Shown: positions 9,121 to 19,930 of the stretch, piece by piece
How positions within the stretch are numbered: the stretch's first letter is position 1
Layout: every line of letters starts with the position of its first letter
DNA from: Acanthaster planci
Lineage: Eukaryota; Echinodermata; Asteroidea; Valvatida; Acanthasteridae
Length of the DNA stretch: 22,768 nt
NCBI RefSeq assembly: GCF_001949145.1
Contig: NW_019091415.1
Coordinates: 1,789,625 to 1,812,392, forward strand
Direction of reading: 5' to 3'
Translations under genes and position numbers: made by a program
The notes under the pieces: generated by a model
Database searches by the model: none
Told to the model about the DNA's origin: nothing
Seen by the model: the letters and a program-made list of their open reading frames with translations, nothing else

Positions 9121-10250
9121 AAGTCAATCTTCCACAACTTGCTGTTTGCACCAAGAGTAATCTTAAGTCTTCATTTGTTCTTGTGTACGTAATATCATTT
9201 GACTCTTACTTCCAGTTGAAACTGGTTCAAACCGGAAGTGCTTTATAATTTAAAATCGATAATAGATATGAACCTACTTTTGACGGTGTCAGTCTTGGAC
9301 ACAAATTTTGTTCCTCAAAATGTACAGATGACATCATGCAACACTGGAGTGCCCTCTGGAGACAGGTTGAAATAATTTAAAAATCTATTTTGAATAGATG
9401 TCTCTGCCGAAGTTTGCTGGAATTGCTTGAACACTTGAAGAAACAATGACCTTTATTGTCTACAACATATGTGCAAATATTTGGGCTGATGATGTTATCA
9501 GACCAGAAGTTATAATGAAAAGACCTTAAATTCATTAAAAATCACTAAACAAAAAATCTATTCAAGCTACAGTTTAAAGTTGCCCATAGAAAGCGAGGAT
9601 AAATATCTGCATCTATTGTCTAAAGTGCTTGGATCATTGTGTTGTTCATACATGCTGCGTACAGCTAATGTAAAACTTGACATCTGCGGGAAATACTGGC
9701 AACCCGACCCTTAGGGGTAAGAGCCGTAATGGTAAGAGCCACATGCGCCGTACGCGCAAAGGTATAATGGAGCCAAGCTGTTTCAGGGCCTGGCAACATT
9801 CCAACCATGAGGCATGGCAAGCCTCTGAGCATGCCCTGGCAGATTCATCGCACTGATAGGAGTCAGTGTGTAGTGTGTAACTGCTGTTTCGCTACAAGTA
9901 GGATAGCAAGCCCACAGACCTGAATTTGATTCTGGCCCATTGCTTGTCAGTGAAAGCTTTGTATCTTCTTCATTCATATAAGGTGTGTGTTAAATTTTGA
10001 ACTGCAGACTTAATGACAGCTGTTCGATCCCCAGACATTCCAACTTGATTTTCTCAAACAGAAAGAGTTCTCCAAAATAGCTTTGTGCTTGTCCCATGAC
10101 AAGCACAACATTTGTCTCATTTTTTTGGGGGGGAGGGTTAGTTCTTTTTACCCATAGACATAACACGGTGTCATTGTACACATGACTTTTGCCCCTTCCC
10201 TGGGCCCAATCCCATTCAAACCTGGCAAATACTTTGACTACCATCTAAAG
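9121..10250. other. no recognisable gene
   Basis: AT-rich DNA with small features only: a near-perfect hairpin CTTCCAGTT/AACCGGAAG (about 9211-9240) and a short direct repeat of GGTAAGAGCC (9715 and 9730). A GTTCGATCC string at 10022 looks like a tRNA B box, but no A box or cloverleaf accompanies it. Confidence 0.35.
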
Positions 10251-10257
10251 ATGTGCG

Positions 10258-10790
10258 CCATATCATGACTACCTGATTTATTGTAGAATTTTGAATATTT
10301 ATTTTTCCCCTATGTTTTGTACATATTTTTCAAACAGGAGAGGTCGGCACTTCTATCTTTCTGACTGACTATATATATTAGGTTCACACTATTAGCCCAC
10401 CAGCTACAGACAGTCCAAAAAGAAAATTGTCACAATGACGTCATTTGGTGTCACGTGACATGGCATTAAAAGTGCAAACTTAAACCCACATATCTTCTCA
10501 GGTATATGTCCCATTGGGTTGAAACTTTGCAGATGGCTAGAAAGGGAGGTTTGAGACAAAAGTTGATATCATCTGTTGATGATTTCATCAAGTGACAGGT
10601 CACGTAATATTAAAGGTGTACTCTTCAAAACACTGTATTTCATGAAGTACATGTCCGATTTGGTTGAAATTCTGACAGATGGCTAGAAAGGGAAGTGCTT
10701 CAGATGAAAATTAACATCATGAGATGATGTCTTCATCATGTGACAGGTCAAGTGACTAGTCATGTGACATTAAATATTTGTACGGTATCG
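10258..10790 (-). repeat. inverted copy of the left part of the repeat array
   Basis: Read on the minus strand, this begins with two unit-A copies, each with TTTCAACC[AC]AATxGGACAT, CACCTTTAAT/TGCACTTTTAAT and TCACGTGAC. An exact TGACGTCA lies at 10436-10443. It then continues to GTACAAAACATAGGGGAAAA (revcomp of about 10303-10322), followed by an AATATTCAAAA stretch that closely matches 5211-5245. The order of blocks is that of the plus-strand array, so a compound segment was inverted or inserted in the opposite orientation. It ends about 180 bases before the host exon. Confidence 0.7.
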
Positions 10791-10973
10791 TCTTTGTGCA
10801 CTTGTTATTAAATCTTGTAAGTGGTTTGTCAAGATGTTTGTCACTGGTTTCAGATAAATTAAACCAAGGCCGAAGCAGCTGTGTTTGTCCACAAACACAT
10901 TTCTAGTTTTTTATGTATAAAGTTCTATTGTTCATTGTTTGCATTTTAATTATATTCTGTGCTTCATGTTCAG

Positions 10974-11165
10974 GAAAAAGACAGACCAAAAAGCAAAGGT
11001 GGTAAAACCAAGAGTCGCACAGCAACAAGTCCACCAGCTGCTCGTGAACAGAAAAAAGGAGCTGAAAAGAAAAATCTTAACACACCCGTACGTAGTCTAA
11101 CACCACCATTAGAGACAGATGATCCACTTGTTAATGCTAAATACAGGAACAAAATGTATATCCAG
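10974..11165 (+). CDS. internal exon of unidentified host gene
   Basis: The 192-base exon is bounded by TTCATGTTCAG before 10974 and GTAAGT after 11165, both good splice sites, and is exactly 64 codons in phase 0 at each end. The peptide starts EKDRPKSKGGKTKSRTATSP and is Lys/Arg/Ser rich for about 38 residues, so likely disordered. It then reads NTPVRSLTPPLETDDPLVNA followed by KYRNKMYIQ, which looks like the start of an ordered helix. The frame runs directly into the helical sequence of the terminal exon at 21958 (VYDLLSTTISNM), giving a continuous YRNKMYIQ/VYDLL helix. I do not recognise the family; a search with the joined C-terminus would settle it. Earlier exons are not found in this window and should lie upstream of it or within unrecognised sequence. 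Confidence 0.8.
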
Positions 11166-11229
11166 GTAAGTATTCATTTTCGTTTCATTTCAGATATTGC
11201 CTGAAATGGGAATCAGGCCTCAACCTTAA

Positions 11230-12114
11230 AGGGCCTATGAAATGTGTTTTTTATTTGCTTGAATAGAACATGTGTTTTTAAAGGATTTCCTGTCAGTAAA
11301 AGTTATCACCTTAATGATTAAGTATGAGCAAAAACATTATGAAGAGAAGCACCTCAGAACCCACATGGCCAGCGGCACTGCACTAACACTGTGTCTCTGT
11401 ACCAGTGCAGTTAGTGCAAAATATTTTGAGATCGCCAAAAGTTTGCAACAATACTAGTCAAATTTGTGGAGAATGCCAACCAGGTGCATTGCTGCAGGTT
11501 GTGGCAACACAAGTAAAGATTGCACAAGTAAGCACAATTTCCCGAAAGACGGGAAATATTGAAAAATTTGGACGGCGAAAGTCACGGGCAAAATGGACAG
11601 GGCTATCACTGAGCTCCAAGCTATGCAGCGACCACTTCAAGCCTCAGTGTTTCGAGCCAATTGCAACCCTGCAAGAATCGTTCGGGAAAAATCAAAAGAT
11701 TGTTCAAACCAGAACCCACAAAACGATATTTCTCAATTGTGAGAAATCCAAGAAAATTACAGAGAAACAAAAATGGAAAAGAGTCAGATTAATCATCTAG
11801 CAGTACGCAATGCAGCCATGACATGCATGCGCGCCACATCATAAATTTGCTGATTGTGGTGCATGTGGAGACGTACATGGTACAAACGACAAAGCTGTAC
11901 ATGTACTATTTGTGGGTCTGAAACCTGCGTCAAACAGCGCTGCCATTTGTCGCAATTAAAACATGAATTTTAAGGGGTAACTTGAAAAACAGCAATTAGC
12001 CATAGTAAAAGGAACTTTATTCCATTTTTTCATCATTTGTAATGTGACTGACATAGTAAAGCATAATTTAAAGCAGAAAACGGCAGTTAGTCCAGGAAGG
12101 TCCACATGTGCCCT
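11230..12114 (+). mobile_element. TTAA-flanked Kolobok-like DNA transposon remnant
   Basis: The segment is flanked on both sides by TTAA (11226-11229 and 12115-12118). Its ends are complementary for at least AGGGC: left AGGGCCTATGAAATGTG, right (reverse complement) AGGGCACATGTGGACC. It contains a broken THAP domain. TTAA target duplications together with a THAP-bearing transposase point to the Kolobok superfamily. At 885 bases it is far too short for a full transposase, so it is internally deleted and non-autonomous. The TTAA at each side could be coincidental in AT-rich DNA, which is why confidence is moderate. Confidence 0.5.
11473..11800 (+). pseudogene. THAP zinc-finger domain, inactivated
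   Basis: From ATG 11473 the reading is MPTRCIAAGCGNTSKDCTSK followed by HNFPKDGKY, then an in-frame TGA at 11560-11562. Reading through gives KIWTAKV; a one-base shift near 11583 leads to RAKWTGLSLSSKLCSDHF and KPQCFEP. All THAP signatures are present: C5 and C10 (C-x4-C), FPKD, the conserved Trp residues, and C-x2-H in CSDHF followed by the hydrophobic F. The domain binds DNA through its C2CH zinc site. The TGA is probably a CGA (Arg) that mutated. The downstream frame runs to 11800 with a Lys-rich tail and no transposase catalytic motif. Confidence 0.85.
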
Positions 12115-12118
12115 TTAA

Positions 12119-14667
12119 GCTCTTTCTCTTTTTTGACTAGCCTGCTTTGGCAAGTGAACTTGTTTTCACTAGCCCGCATGAATTTTCTGGACATTGGAGG
12201 GAATTTCAGGCCATTCATGGTAAAAGATAGCAATACATAACCACACATACTCATAAGAGATATATTCTTTTGCCTGGTGCAACTGTAACCTGGGAAAATA
12301 ACACAGTGCGACCGAATGGGGAAAATTTGCAAACCTCGACAAAAAGAATAAAGTAATAATAATAATGATGATCGGTAAGAAGTTAGGTCGCAGGATATTC
12401 ACGAGAAAAGACAAAGGGAAACAAGGACAGATTCAACTTAAGTCCAAAAAATCAAACAGTATTTTATTGTAGACGCCAAGAGAGGTTGCACAAAGAGGAA
12501 GTAGTGAAATTCAGTCAGTCTATAGAACCCAAAAAAAACTAATAGAAGAAATTCCTTGAATGATGAACCAAAAAAAAAATAAATATACACACAAATGGAT
12601 AAACCAGACCTTAAACCAAGACTTTTAAACAAGACTATTTGAACCTTAAACAACACTTGTAATTATGTCACAAATTTGAACCAACACTTGAGCAAGACTT
12701 TCAGCGAACCAATGCCTTTAAACATGACCTGTAATGACCCAGTGGTTAACCAACACAGCACCCAGTAAATAGATGCAAATATTATAGTACTCAAGCTTAA
12801 GAAACCTGCAAAATACAACAGAGGAAGCAAAAGTAAAGTAAGATTATTATATAAGCAAAATCCGGTAAAAGCAGGAGTTATTAATCACTGAAGAAGTGCA
12901 ATCCCGAAACTTACAACTCGTCCTGAACAAAACAGTAAAGCTAAGTGCTTTGCATTTAGAAAACTTTACAGGTCACTACACTACACCACATGCATTGGAC
13001 AATAGCACAACACATGATGCATGGCTATGGTACAAGTCACTGGGCTGAGATAAACAGTCCAGCCTGGGCTTAATAACTTGTGCAAACATAAGGGCTAAAC
13101 TCGTCCAAGTCAACTAGTCAGGATGTACACAGTGAGCAAGGTAATATAGACTTAATACACATTCATGTTCTGTACACATGTACTTAAGGTTAAGCAGAGC
13201 AGAGCAAAGTGAGCTTAGAACAAGTTTACTTCAGTTCTGGATAATGACTCATAACCCCAGAAAGGAAGAGGCAGGCCATGCCACATGGCTAAGAAAATGG
13301 CCTCCAACACTGCACACTGTACATATACACTGTAAGGAATTAAATAAGACTAACTGCGAGTTGCCAAAATACCACTACATCTCTAGACTAAAGTTAAAAT
13401 AATCTTTACTTCGGTGGAAAAGTCATCACTGAAATGGAAAATGCACTTTAATACTGTGGTTGGTGAACTCTTCCAAGGAACAACTCTGCTTTAGAATTTC
13501 ACAGGGTTCACCAAGATGTACAATTTACCATTTACAATTACAAAAGCAGTGCCAAGAAAAGCAGCAGAAAACCATGGGTTAATCATTTATGTTTCACAAT
13601 AAAGTTGTGGTGATCAAGCTCAAGCATTTTAAAACAAGACCTAGTACTTAAGCTGTACAACGAAAGTCTATACAAAGAAAGTTTTCAACACTACCCCTCA
13701 AGATAAGTGACATGGCCAAAAAAACGCAGATTACAATACAATAAGTTCTAAGAATATAAAATCAACGCTAACTTACCAAGCTCTCGACAGACCAAATCTT
13801 CAGGCAGCTAGATGTAAATTTGCTATATGAAAGGAAAGTCCCTGAGAACAAGCTGTTCTCCCTCCCGCTGCTGGTCTGAGCCCATGCTCCTGCACAAATT
13901 ATGTCTAAAAGCTACAGTGTTTGTTCTAAAGATTATTAGTACAAGGGGAAACACTCTTTTGAAAGTCAGGGCAAGTAAGAAAGGAAAAGACTGTTATCTG
14001 GTGAGGAACCACCCCTATAACCAGTGGTCGTTTCTGTACACACTAATTTTTTAGTCCCCATTTAATACACTACCACAAGCCTTTCCACCTACCTCTGGAC
14101 ATTGTTTAGTAAATCTAACTGACTGGCTTTTTTTTTTTCAACTTTATCGATAACCGTTACTGTGGACTCATACTGTAAATTTTAAAACTTAAAAGGGGAG
14201 GATTCAAACTGTTATAAACAATATATGTTCAAGCAAAATTCCTAACTTTTATAACCCTTGTATAATTCATCTTTACAACAAAGAGAAAATGGGCAGGTGT
14301 TTCTTTACTAGCCTGTCTGGCAAATTAAAGAATGCATGCTATGAGCCGCAGCAGTTTATACTAGGATTTGTATGCCGGTCTAGTGCTAAGGCGGAGGCCT
14401 GGGGAATAACAGAAGTAACGGTCCTTTTATTAGTGTGGACATTCTTTTGTGTTTGAAAGTTAAACACTTGAGAAAAAGTCAACTTCTGAACAGGTTTTGA
14501 TTTTATATTTTGTTACGATTTTTGTTGAATTTAATGTTTCAGTCGAAATTATAGATTTTCTGGGCTTAGTTTAACAATATTTTTCTTCCAATTTATGTAC
14601 ACTATATACTCGAGTTTGTCCAAGGTAAATTTCATGTACCATCAAAAAATTTTCCATTCAATTTCAA
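12119..14667. other. intronic DNA without recognisable genes
   Basis: AT-rich and low in open frames. A small AATAATAATAATGATGATC microsatellite is at about 12355-12373. CTAGCCTGCTTTGGCAAGTG at 12139 has a weak partner CTAGCCTGTCTGGCAAATT at 14310. No coding families, RNA genes or clear transposon ends were identified. Confidence 0.4.
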
Positions 14668-14713
14668 AGTTTCATGACTCTATTTAAACAAGTTTCATGA
14701 CTCTATTTAAACA
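14668..14713. repeat. perfect 23 bp tandem duplication
   Basis: The 23-base unit beginning AGTTTCATGACTCTATTTAA occurs at 14668-14690 and again, identical, at 14691-14713. Identity implies a recent duplication, for example by replication slippage. Confidence 0.9.
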
Positions 14714-15404
14714 CAATTTTAAAATAACATTTTTCACAACTGACGTACTCTTCTATAAGCTTCTGCTGGATGGCAACATTTAGGGATCAAATTTAATTTG
14801 TATCAGTCACTTCAGATATTTTGCCAAGTCACTACATGGTGAGATTAAGCATTTTCGTGCATCCTTGAGAACAGTGCAGAAGATAGCAGATTAACAAGGG
14901 AAAAAATCAAGACCCCTAAATAATGTTCTTCTAATTTTGAACAAAATGAAAACAGTGAAAACATAGATAACAATTTGTAAACAAAATTACTTTGATGACC
15001 CTTGTTTGCAGTTCACAAAAATCCTTAGATGACCGTTATATTCCTTGCCATTTATTTTTGTGTGCACCTGGAATCAGTCTTGAATGTTTTCAAGAAAAGT
15101 AATTTTTTAAAGACTTTTTGATTTGCAAGGTTGGAAATACAGAATGCTGAGTTATCTGACCATTTTGCCACCTGCAGCTTGTCACAGTAAAGTTGAACGA
15201 TATTGAATAAACATGTTAAAATTGTGTGGCACAAGACAATTTTACTTTCCAAACGACAAAAATGCTCTTTGCTGAACACGTGTTTTCATTTTTTTAATAT
15301 CAGTGAGCAACCATTGAAATAGTGTGACACAAGACAAAATTAAACATTGCTAGTGTAGAAAATGGATTCCATCAGAGGATTTTGGATATTCAGGTTCATG
15401 CACT
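14714..15404. other. intronic DNA without recognisable genes
   Basis: I see nothing beyond AT-rich sequence. A minus-strand open frame of 75 codons (15052-15279) has no family resemblance. Confidence 0.4.
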
Positions 15405-15540
15405 GAGTCTCCTGCATTCACATACCCCTGCCCAGCCTTCATATGGAAATTTCCCAAGTGCCCATTACAATTCGCTGTAAAGACTTGATTATGTATTCTG
15501 CCCCTTGACCCTCCACAATGCATTGCGGTCTTGCCGCCAT
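15405..15540 (+). repeat. left inverted terminal repeat of the DIRS element
   Basis: It starts GAGTCTCCTGCATTCACATA and matches the reverse complement of about 21182-21314 over more than 120 bases. Long shared blocks include TTTCCCAAGTGCCCATTACA (15461-15480) and the run from ACTTGATTATG to TTGACCCTCCA (15482-15517). A final shared block is GCATTGCGGTC (15522-15532). Confidence 0.85.
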
Positions 15541-16177
15541 CTTCGTCCTTTTCTCAGCGCCTTTAATTCACGGACGTGTCTTTATGGCATTTTCAGAGTT
15601 TCGAGTTCCGTAACTTTTCGCGTTTGTGAATTGGCTTCATTCCTGAGTACGAATAGAGAGTGTTTTCTGTACCATTGGTAAGAGTGCTTTTCTTTGTATT
15701 TCATACTTTTGTCGTTCCTTTCTGCCACTTTTTCTGTGCATTATCTACAGGTTTGGGTGTGACCTACCATTGGACTGTGTTGTGCACAGTGTATGGCCGT
15801 TGATCAGGGCTAGCGGGCAGCCCTTTGTTCTCAATGTGGTGCATGCGTTCAAACAATAACGGCCCAATGAGGGATGGGTCTGGTCGTGGAGCGGGGCTTG
15901 GCGGGCTGCCCGGTTCCTGTGTGGTGCGGTTTGCATTATCCAAGATTAACGGCCTTGACGAGGAGTGACCCAGTGGGCAGGGGGTGAGCAGGCAGAGGCC
16001 ACAACATACCCCGGACCCTCATCTACATTGATCGGGAAGAGTGAGCAGCCGCCGTAACACTGCCCTTGATCACTGGTGACTACTCTGGGTGCCTACCGGT
16101 CGGGCTTTGCTAACGTTACCCTTGATCATCGTTAACCAGAGCCTAACAGGCTGTCTCTTCTCTATGGTACGGATACT
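15541..16177 (+). promoter_or_regulatory. 5' leader of the DIRS element
   Basis: This GC-richer stretch lies between the left repeat and the first gag-like sequence and has no recognisable coding content. In DIRS elements the left repeat and leader carry the promoter; no TATA box or initiator can be assigned confidently here. Confidence 0.35.
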
Positions 16178-17640
16178 GTGAGTGTCGCTACCGGCCACAT
16201 CTCCGAGCAACCCCACCAACCGATGGCCCAGTGGGGCGACGGGTCGCCGTCTGTCCTGGGTCCCTCACCAGCTACTGCTCACCGGGTGACGTCCGCTCGG
16301 GAACCGAGCCAGTCAATCCCCTCCAAGCAGACAACAGGTTCCACAGCTGGCTCGCAAGGGTCCACTGCCTCAACTGCGGGCTACCATGCGCAACAACACG
16401 GCACCTAGCCTCATGCTACATCGGACGATGCTAGCCCTTTTGGACTGCTTCACCGCTGGGGCTTTCGTCCACCACACTCCATCCGCGGTTCTATTATGAC
16501 CTCTGCTCTGCTGATGGACTCCAGACATGAGGCCGCCGATCCCGACATGGGACGTTCCTTCCTGGGTGCGGCCGACCACTTGGGGGATCCCCGCCCGGCT
16601 GCATCTCCATCGGTCCCAGCTTCCGGCTCCCCCTGCTTCGGTAAAGACTCAGAAGCACAAGGCCAAAATGTCTTCTTCGGCTTCTTCCTCATCCAAGGCT
16701 TAAGAAGAAATGCCACTCCGATCTGGATCCGCCCCCATGGATGGCGACCCTTCAGTCCCTCTCGAAGGCCTTCACTTCTCTTGCCCGCAACATAGATTCC
16801 AAGTCCCACCTGGCAGCAACGGAGCCTGACCACTGTTCTCCAGCCCGACCAGTTTTTCTAGCGGGATCTGGCACTGCACTTGGGGCAAGTAAACTTACTC
16901 CTTTCCCCCAGTGTCCATGCTCTGAAGTCCTCTGGCGGTCTCCCTATGAACGGTGCCTGCAGGCGGGGGTGGTGTATTCATCGGTCTACACACCTTGCCT
17001 CCTGGACCAGCTACAACGACCGCCACACACACCATGAACTCAGACGAACTTCATAGCGGTTCACTTAGCCGTGTCTTGGAAGTTACAATGCCTCAGGCCG
17101 ACGTCCCATTGTTCCCGGGGGCGGCCCATTCAGAGGAGCCACCTAACTATGCGGGCTCTCCGCCGACCACTTTTCAGGCTACAGAACTGCATTGTTGTCG
17201 TGGTTCTCGAACACCACTCGTCGCTGCGGCTTCTGCCTACCAGCTAGGACTATCCGACCAGGGTGCTTTTGTCACAGCTCCTTGGCTCAGCCCGCTTCGT
17301 CCTGTATTCCAGACATACTGCTGACGCCCCGGATTCCGCGGCCGGAAGCCGATCACTGCACGTAAGAAGCATAAACAGTTCTGCAGGGTCCAGATGCAAT
17401 AAATCATGCTCTGCACCTAGGCAAGATATTTTTTCATCGGGCTTGATTATGGTGGTCCGCTCTCTCGGAGACGCTGCCCACTTTAGCCAGCCGCCTTGAG
17501 TCAATCTCTACTCCCCAGGCGACTGTCCCGGATCTGAATGTTATTTGTGAGGATCCCCTTCCGGATCCCCACCCAGATTTCTAGCCAGCTCTGCTTCAGA
17601 GTTCGCATCCAGTTTCATCTCCAGCTTTACATCTGGCTCT
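16178..17640 (+). pseudogene. gag-like ORF1 region of the DIRS element (degenerate)
   Basis: No single long frame survives, but gag-like text is spread over three frames. It begins MSVATGHISEQPHQPMAQWG (16178), followed in another frame by VHCLNCGLPCATTRHLASC (about 16360-16416), a Cys/His cluster that may be a zinc knuckle. Next comes TAGAFVHHT and then YYDLC. A segment WMATLQSLSKAFTSLARNID (about 16738-16797) resembles the helical part of DIRS gag proteins. The rest is Pro/Ser-rich, ending near HPVSSPALHLALSVCL at 17605-17652. Position just inside the left repeat supports ORF1. DIRS gag proteins are poorly conserved, so the assignment rests mainly on context. At least several frameshifts and stops are present. 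Confidence 0.55.
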
Positions 17641-17654
17641 GTCGGTCTGTCTAA

Positions 17655-19165
17655 TACACGACGGCGCCCGTTCATTTTATACATGTATATTTGAATTGAT
17701 ATTGTGCTTAATAAATTCATTCAATGATAATAATTCAACTTATCCGGGCTCTACTTACGACTCACATCTAGCTCCGCCCCATGAACATGCTACGCCTGGT
17801 TGCGTCTCCTTTCTATATCAGGTACAGCTGGTGACGTTTCTCATTCATGCCTATGCCTTTGCCTTGATCTGTCCAGTTTAGGGAAATACAGACATGCGGG
17901 AACTACATGTACGCTCTCCCGCACTGCCTTACGTCATTTGCTCGTCATTTGCTCGGCCCCTGGTGAATGTGAGTCTGGGTCACGCATACTAAATTCTGAC
18001 CGCGGCTCGAACAATTGCTCATAGCGTACCGCTACACTAGACATCAGACCGCCTGCTAGCACAGAGACTCCCGTAGCGGGGGCCTGCTAAGCTCCACCAT
18101 TGGTTGCTCCATCATTGTGTGGAGCTTTCCCGGTGAATAAAACACAATACGATCAGCGTACCGTGTGTGCTTTATTCTGACCATCAGTCCTCTTTTCATA
18201 ATTCCTGCAGTGGATGTAATCGCCCTACCCACAGACCTATCGAGCCTCCCCAATATCTGAAACTTTGTCATCGGAGCCACTCAGGCATGTAAAATCAACC
18301 GCGATCTCCAGATGGGCTCCCCTCCATCTATGACCGGTGATCACCCCATTCAATTCAGTACCCACGTCTCAAGCGTCCTAATGCAATGAACTAACATGTA
18401 CATCGTCTTGAAATCTGCAATCTCTTTTCATCTTTTAATTTCCAACTCTCTATACATGTATACTGTATTCTTTTGATCGGCCTGGCCATGCTCACATTAC
18501 TTTCCGGACACGGGTTCTTCTGTAGTGGGCGTGTCCAAAGTGTGAATACTGTGACTGCTATGAGGTCGGACAAAAGTCTGCCTACTGTCTGTGTACAATT
18601 ATACTTATGGTTGGTTTCCAGTCCATACTCGCTCTGGCAGGTTTTCCCCAGGTACTCCGGTTTCCTCCTGCCTCTAAAACTGGACCTTCTTCCTAAACCC
18701 ATAATGTGATGCTAATTAGTAAAGTGTATGAATAAACGTACAGTTATTGACAACTTTATTTATGGGTTTGCCATCATAGCTGTGCCCCACGTAATCGAAA
18801 CGAAAGGCGGAACTGACAAACTTTTGTGAACCTCACCATTTAGCTGCTCGCGCTCTCTGATGCAGCGAGTAAATGGAAAGGTTATGAGGCTGAAATATAT
18901 CTAGGATATTTGGATAATTAAGTCATGGAGCGATCTTGCATCTTCCGGCGCTCCCTTTCAATTTTTTGCAATGCATGTGGAATTACCTTAATTTACCATG
19001 CATGTAATGATATGGCCCATAGTCTTCCCACTTAACGATAAGAATGGCCACTCCGAACATACATGTAGTAAGACGTAACAGGGCTTATTACATGTTTTCT
19101 TTCTTATAAATGAATATTTCAGCGTTGTTTTTAAATAACTGACGACCCTCCTTACGCAATGAGCT
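17655..19165. other. unrelated AT-rich segment replacing the reverse transcriptase region
   Basis: In a DIRS element the reverse transcriptase should lie directly upstream of RNase H. None of its motifs can be read here on either strand. Composition drops to AT-rich from about 17655-17730 and again from 18380 to 19150. The segment 17735-18020 has some gag-like Ser/Pro text and may be element sequence; the rest looks inserted. A repeat-like core lies at 18640-18670. The most economical reading is deletion of the reverse transcriptase plus insertion of one or more other repeats. Confidence 0.55.
18500..18715 (+). repeat. possible SINE/LINE-tail repeat insertion
   Basis: GGTTTTCCCCAGGTACTCCG followed by GTTTCCTCCTGCC (18640-18672) closely resembles the CCGGGTACTCCGGTTTCCTC-type core found in very abundant interspersed repeats of fishes and marine invertebrates. 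I cannot name the family from memory with certainty. The boundaries are rough; no poly(A) tail or target duplication was found. Confidence 0.35.
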
Positions 19166-19168
19166 CTG

Positions 19169-19565
19169 GTGATGGACCATCCTTTCGTACCTCTAGGTCC
19201 GGATGTAACTGTGACAATGGACATGTTGCTATTCGGATGGGGAGCCCCTCTTCCTGCACTCCATGTCTCCGGGGTCTGGGGCTCTGCCTATTGGGACAAA
19301 CATATCAATGTGTTGGAACTTCAAGCGATGTTCAACGCTATTTGCCACTTTCGAGAACACCGAGTAGGTCATCCCGTTCAAGTCTGTAGCAACAACTCTA
19401 CGGCAGTGGCATACATCAATCATCATGGCGGCACTCGCTCCTCCTAACCCTGCGCCCTTGCGTGGCAGCTCTTCATGTGGACAAACGATCAAGGCATCAC
19501 CCTCCAAGCCGTCCACATAGCAGAAACCAGCAACGACATGGCAGACGCACTCTCTTGGGGTGCCG
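19169..19565 (+). pseudogene. RNase H domain of the DIRS element (inactive)
   Basis: One frame, broken by a single TAA at 19445-19447, carries the whole domain. VTVTMDMLLFGWGAPL holds the first acidic residue (D18) and HINVLELQAM holds the Glu (E50). VCSNNSTAVAYINHHGGTRS corresponds to the family's D-N-x-T-x-V-A-Y-I-N-x-x-G-G-T-R-S. Past the stop the frame continues as LFMWTNDQGITLQAVHIAET and SNDMADALSWG, the terminal A-D-x-L-S block. The third acidic residue is Asn here (N75, AAC at 19391-19393), which should abolish metal binding. The expected preceding reverse transcriptase is absent. A frameshift follows near 19565. Confidence 0.8.
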
Positions 19566-19930
19566 TCAGACCGACGGAGTGGACCTCATCCGAACGTGGT
19601 CAGCCAGATCTTCGCGGATATCGAACGTCCTCACATCGATCTCTTCGCATCTGCCGATGACACCCTACAGATCGACTGGTCGGGTCTTCTTGGCGTACGC
19701 CTTTCCTCCAATCTCCCTCATCCTGCGGGTCCTGTCCAAGAACGGGAGCCATGTGGAATCCTCCTTGTTGCCCCGTTCTGGCCTCACCAACCATGGTTTC
19801 CCCGACTGACAAGACTCCAGGTACAGCGACCGTTAATCCTTTCGGTCAGAGAGGACATCCTCTGTCAGCCCAGATCAGGGATCCTTCCTTTGACGTGTTC
19901 GACATTGTCCATCGATCCTTTAGAGTGTCA
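19566..19930 (+). pseudogene. linker/methyltransferase-position domain of the DIRS polyprotein
   Basis: Shifting frames give HPNVVSQIFADIERPHIDLF followed by ASADD, then LAYAFPPISLILRVLSKNG, then ILLVAPFWPHQPWFPRLTRL followed by QVQRPLILSVREDILCQ. This is the standard text following RNase H in animal DIRS/Pat-like and related elements (P-x-V-D-L-F-A, D-A-Y-A-F-P-P, A-P-x-W-P-x-Q-x-W-F-P). At least three frame changes occur within 360 bases. The function of this segment is not established from what I can see. Confidence 0.7.

Noticed and set aside
10015-10040. GTTCGATCC string resembling a tRNA B box
   Set aside because: No A box at the right distance and no cloverleaf arms could be drawn, so no tRNA or tRNA-derived SINE is called.
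11371-11420. imperfect hairpin GCACTGCACTAACACTG / CAGTGCAGTTAGTGC
   Set aside because: Arms match only with gaps; it lies within the THAP element and may be part of it, but is not strong enough to call separately.
16450-16833. 127-codon minus-strand open frame in the DIRS gag region
   Set aside because: It is antisense to the gag-like reading frames in GC-rich sequence and has no independent support.
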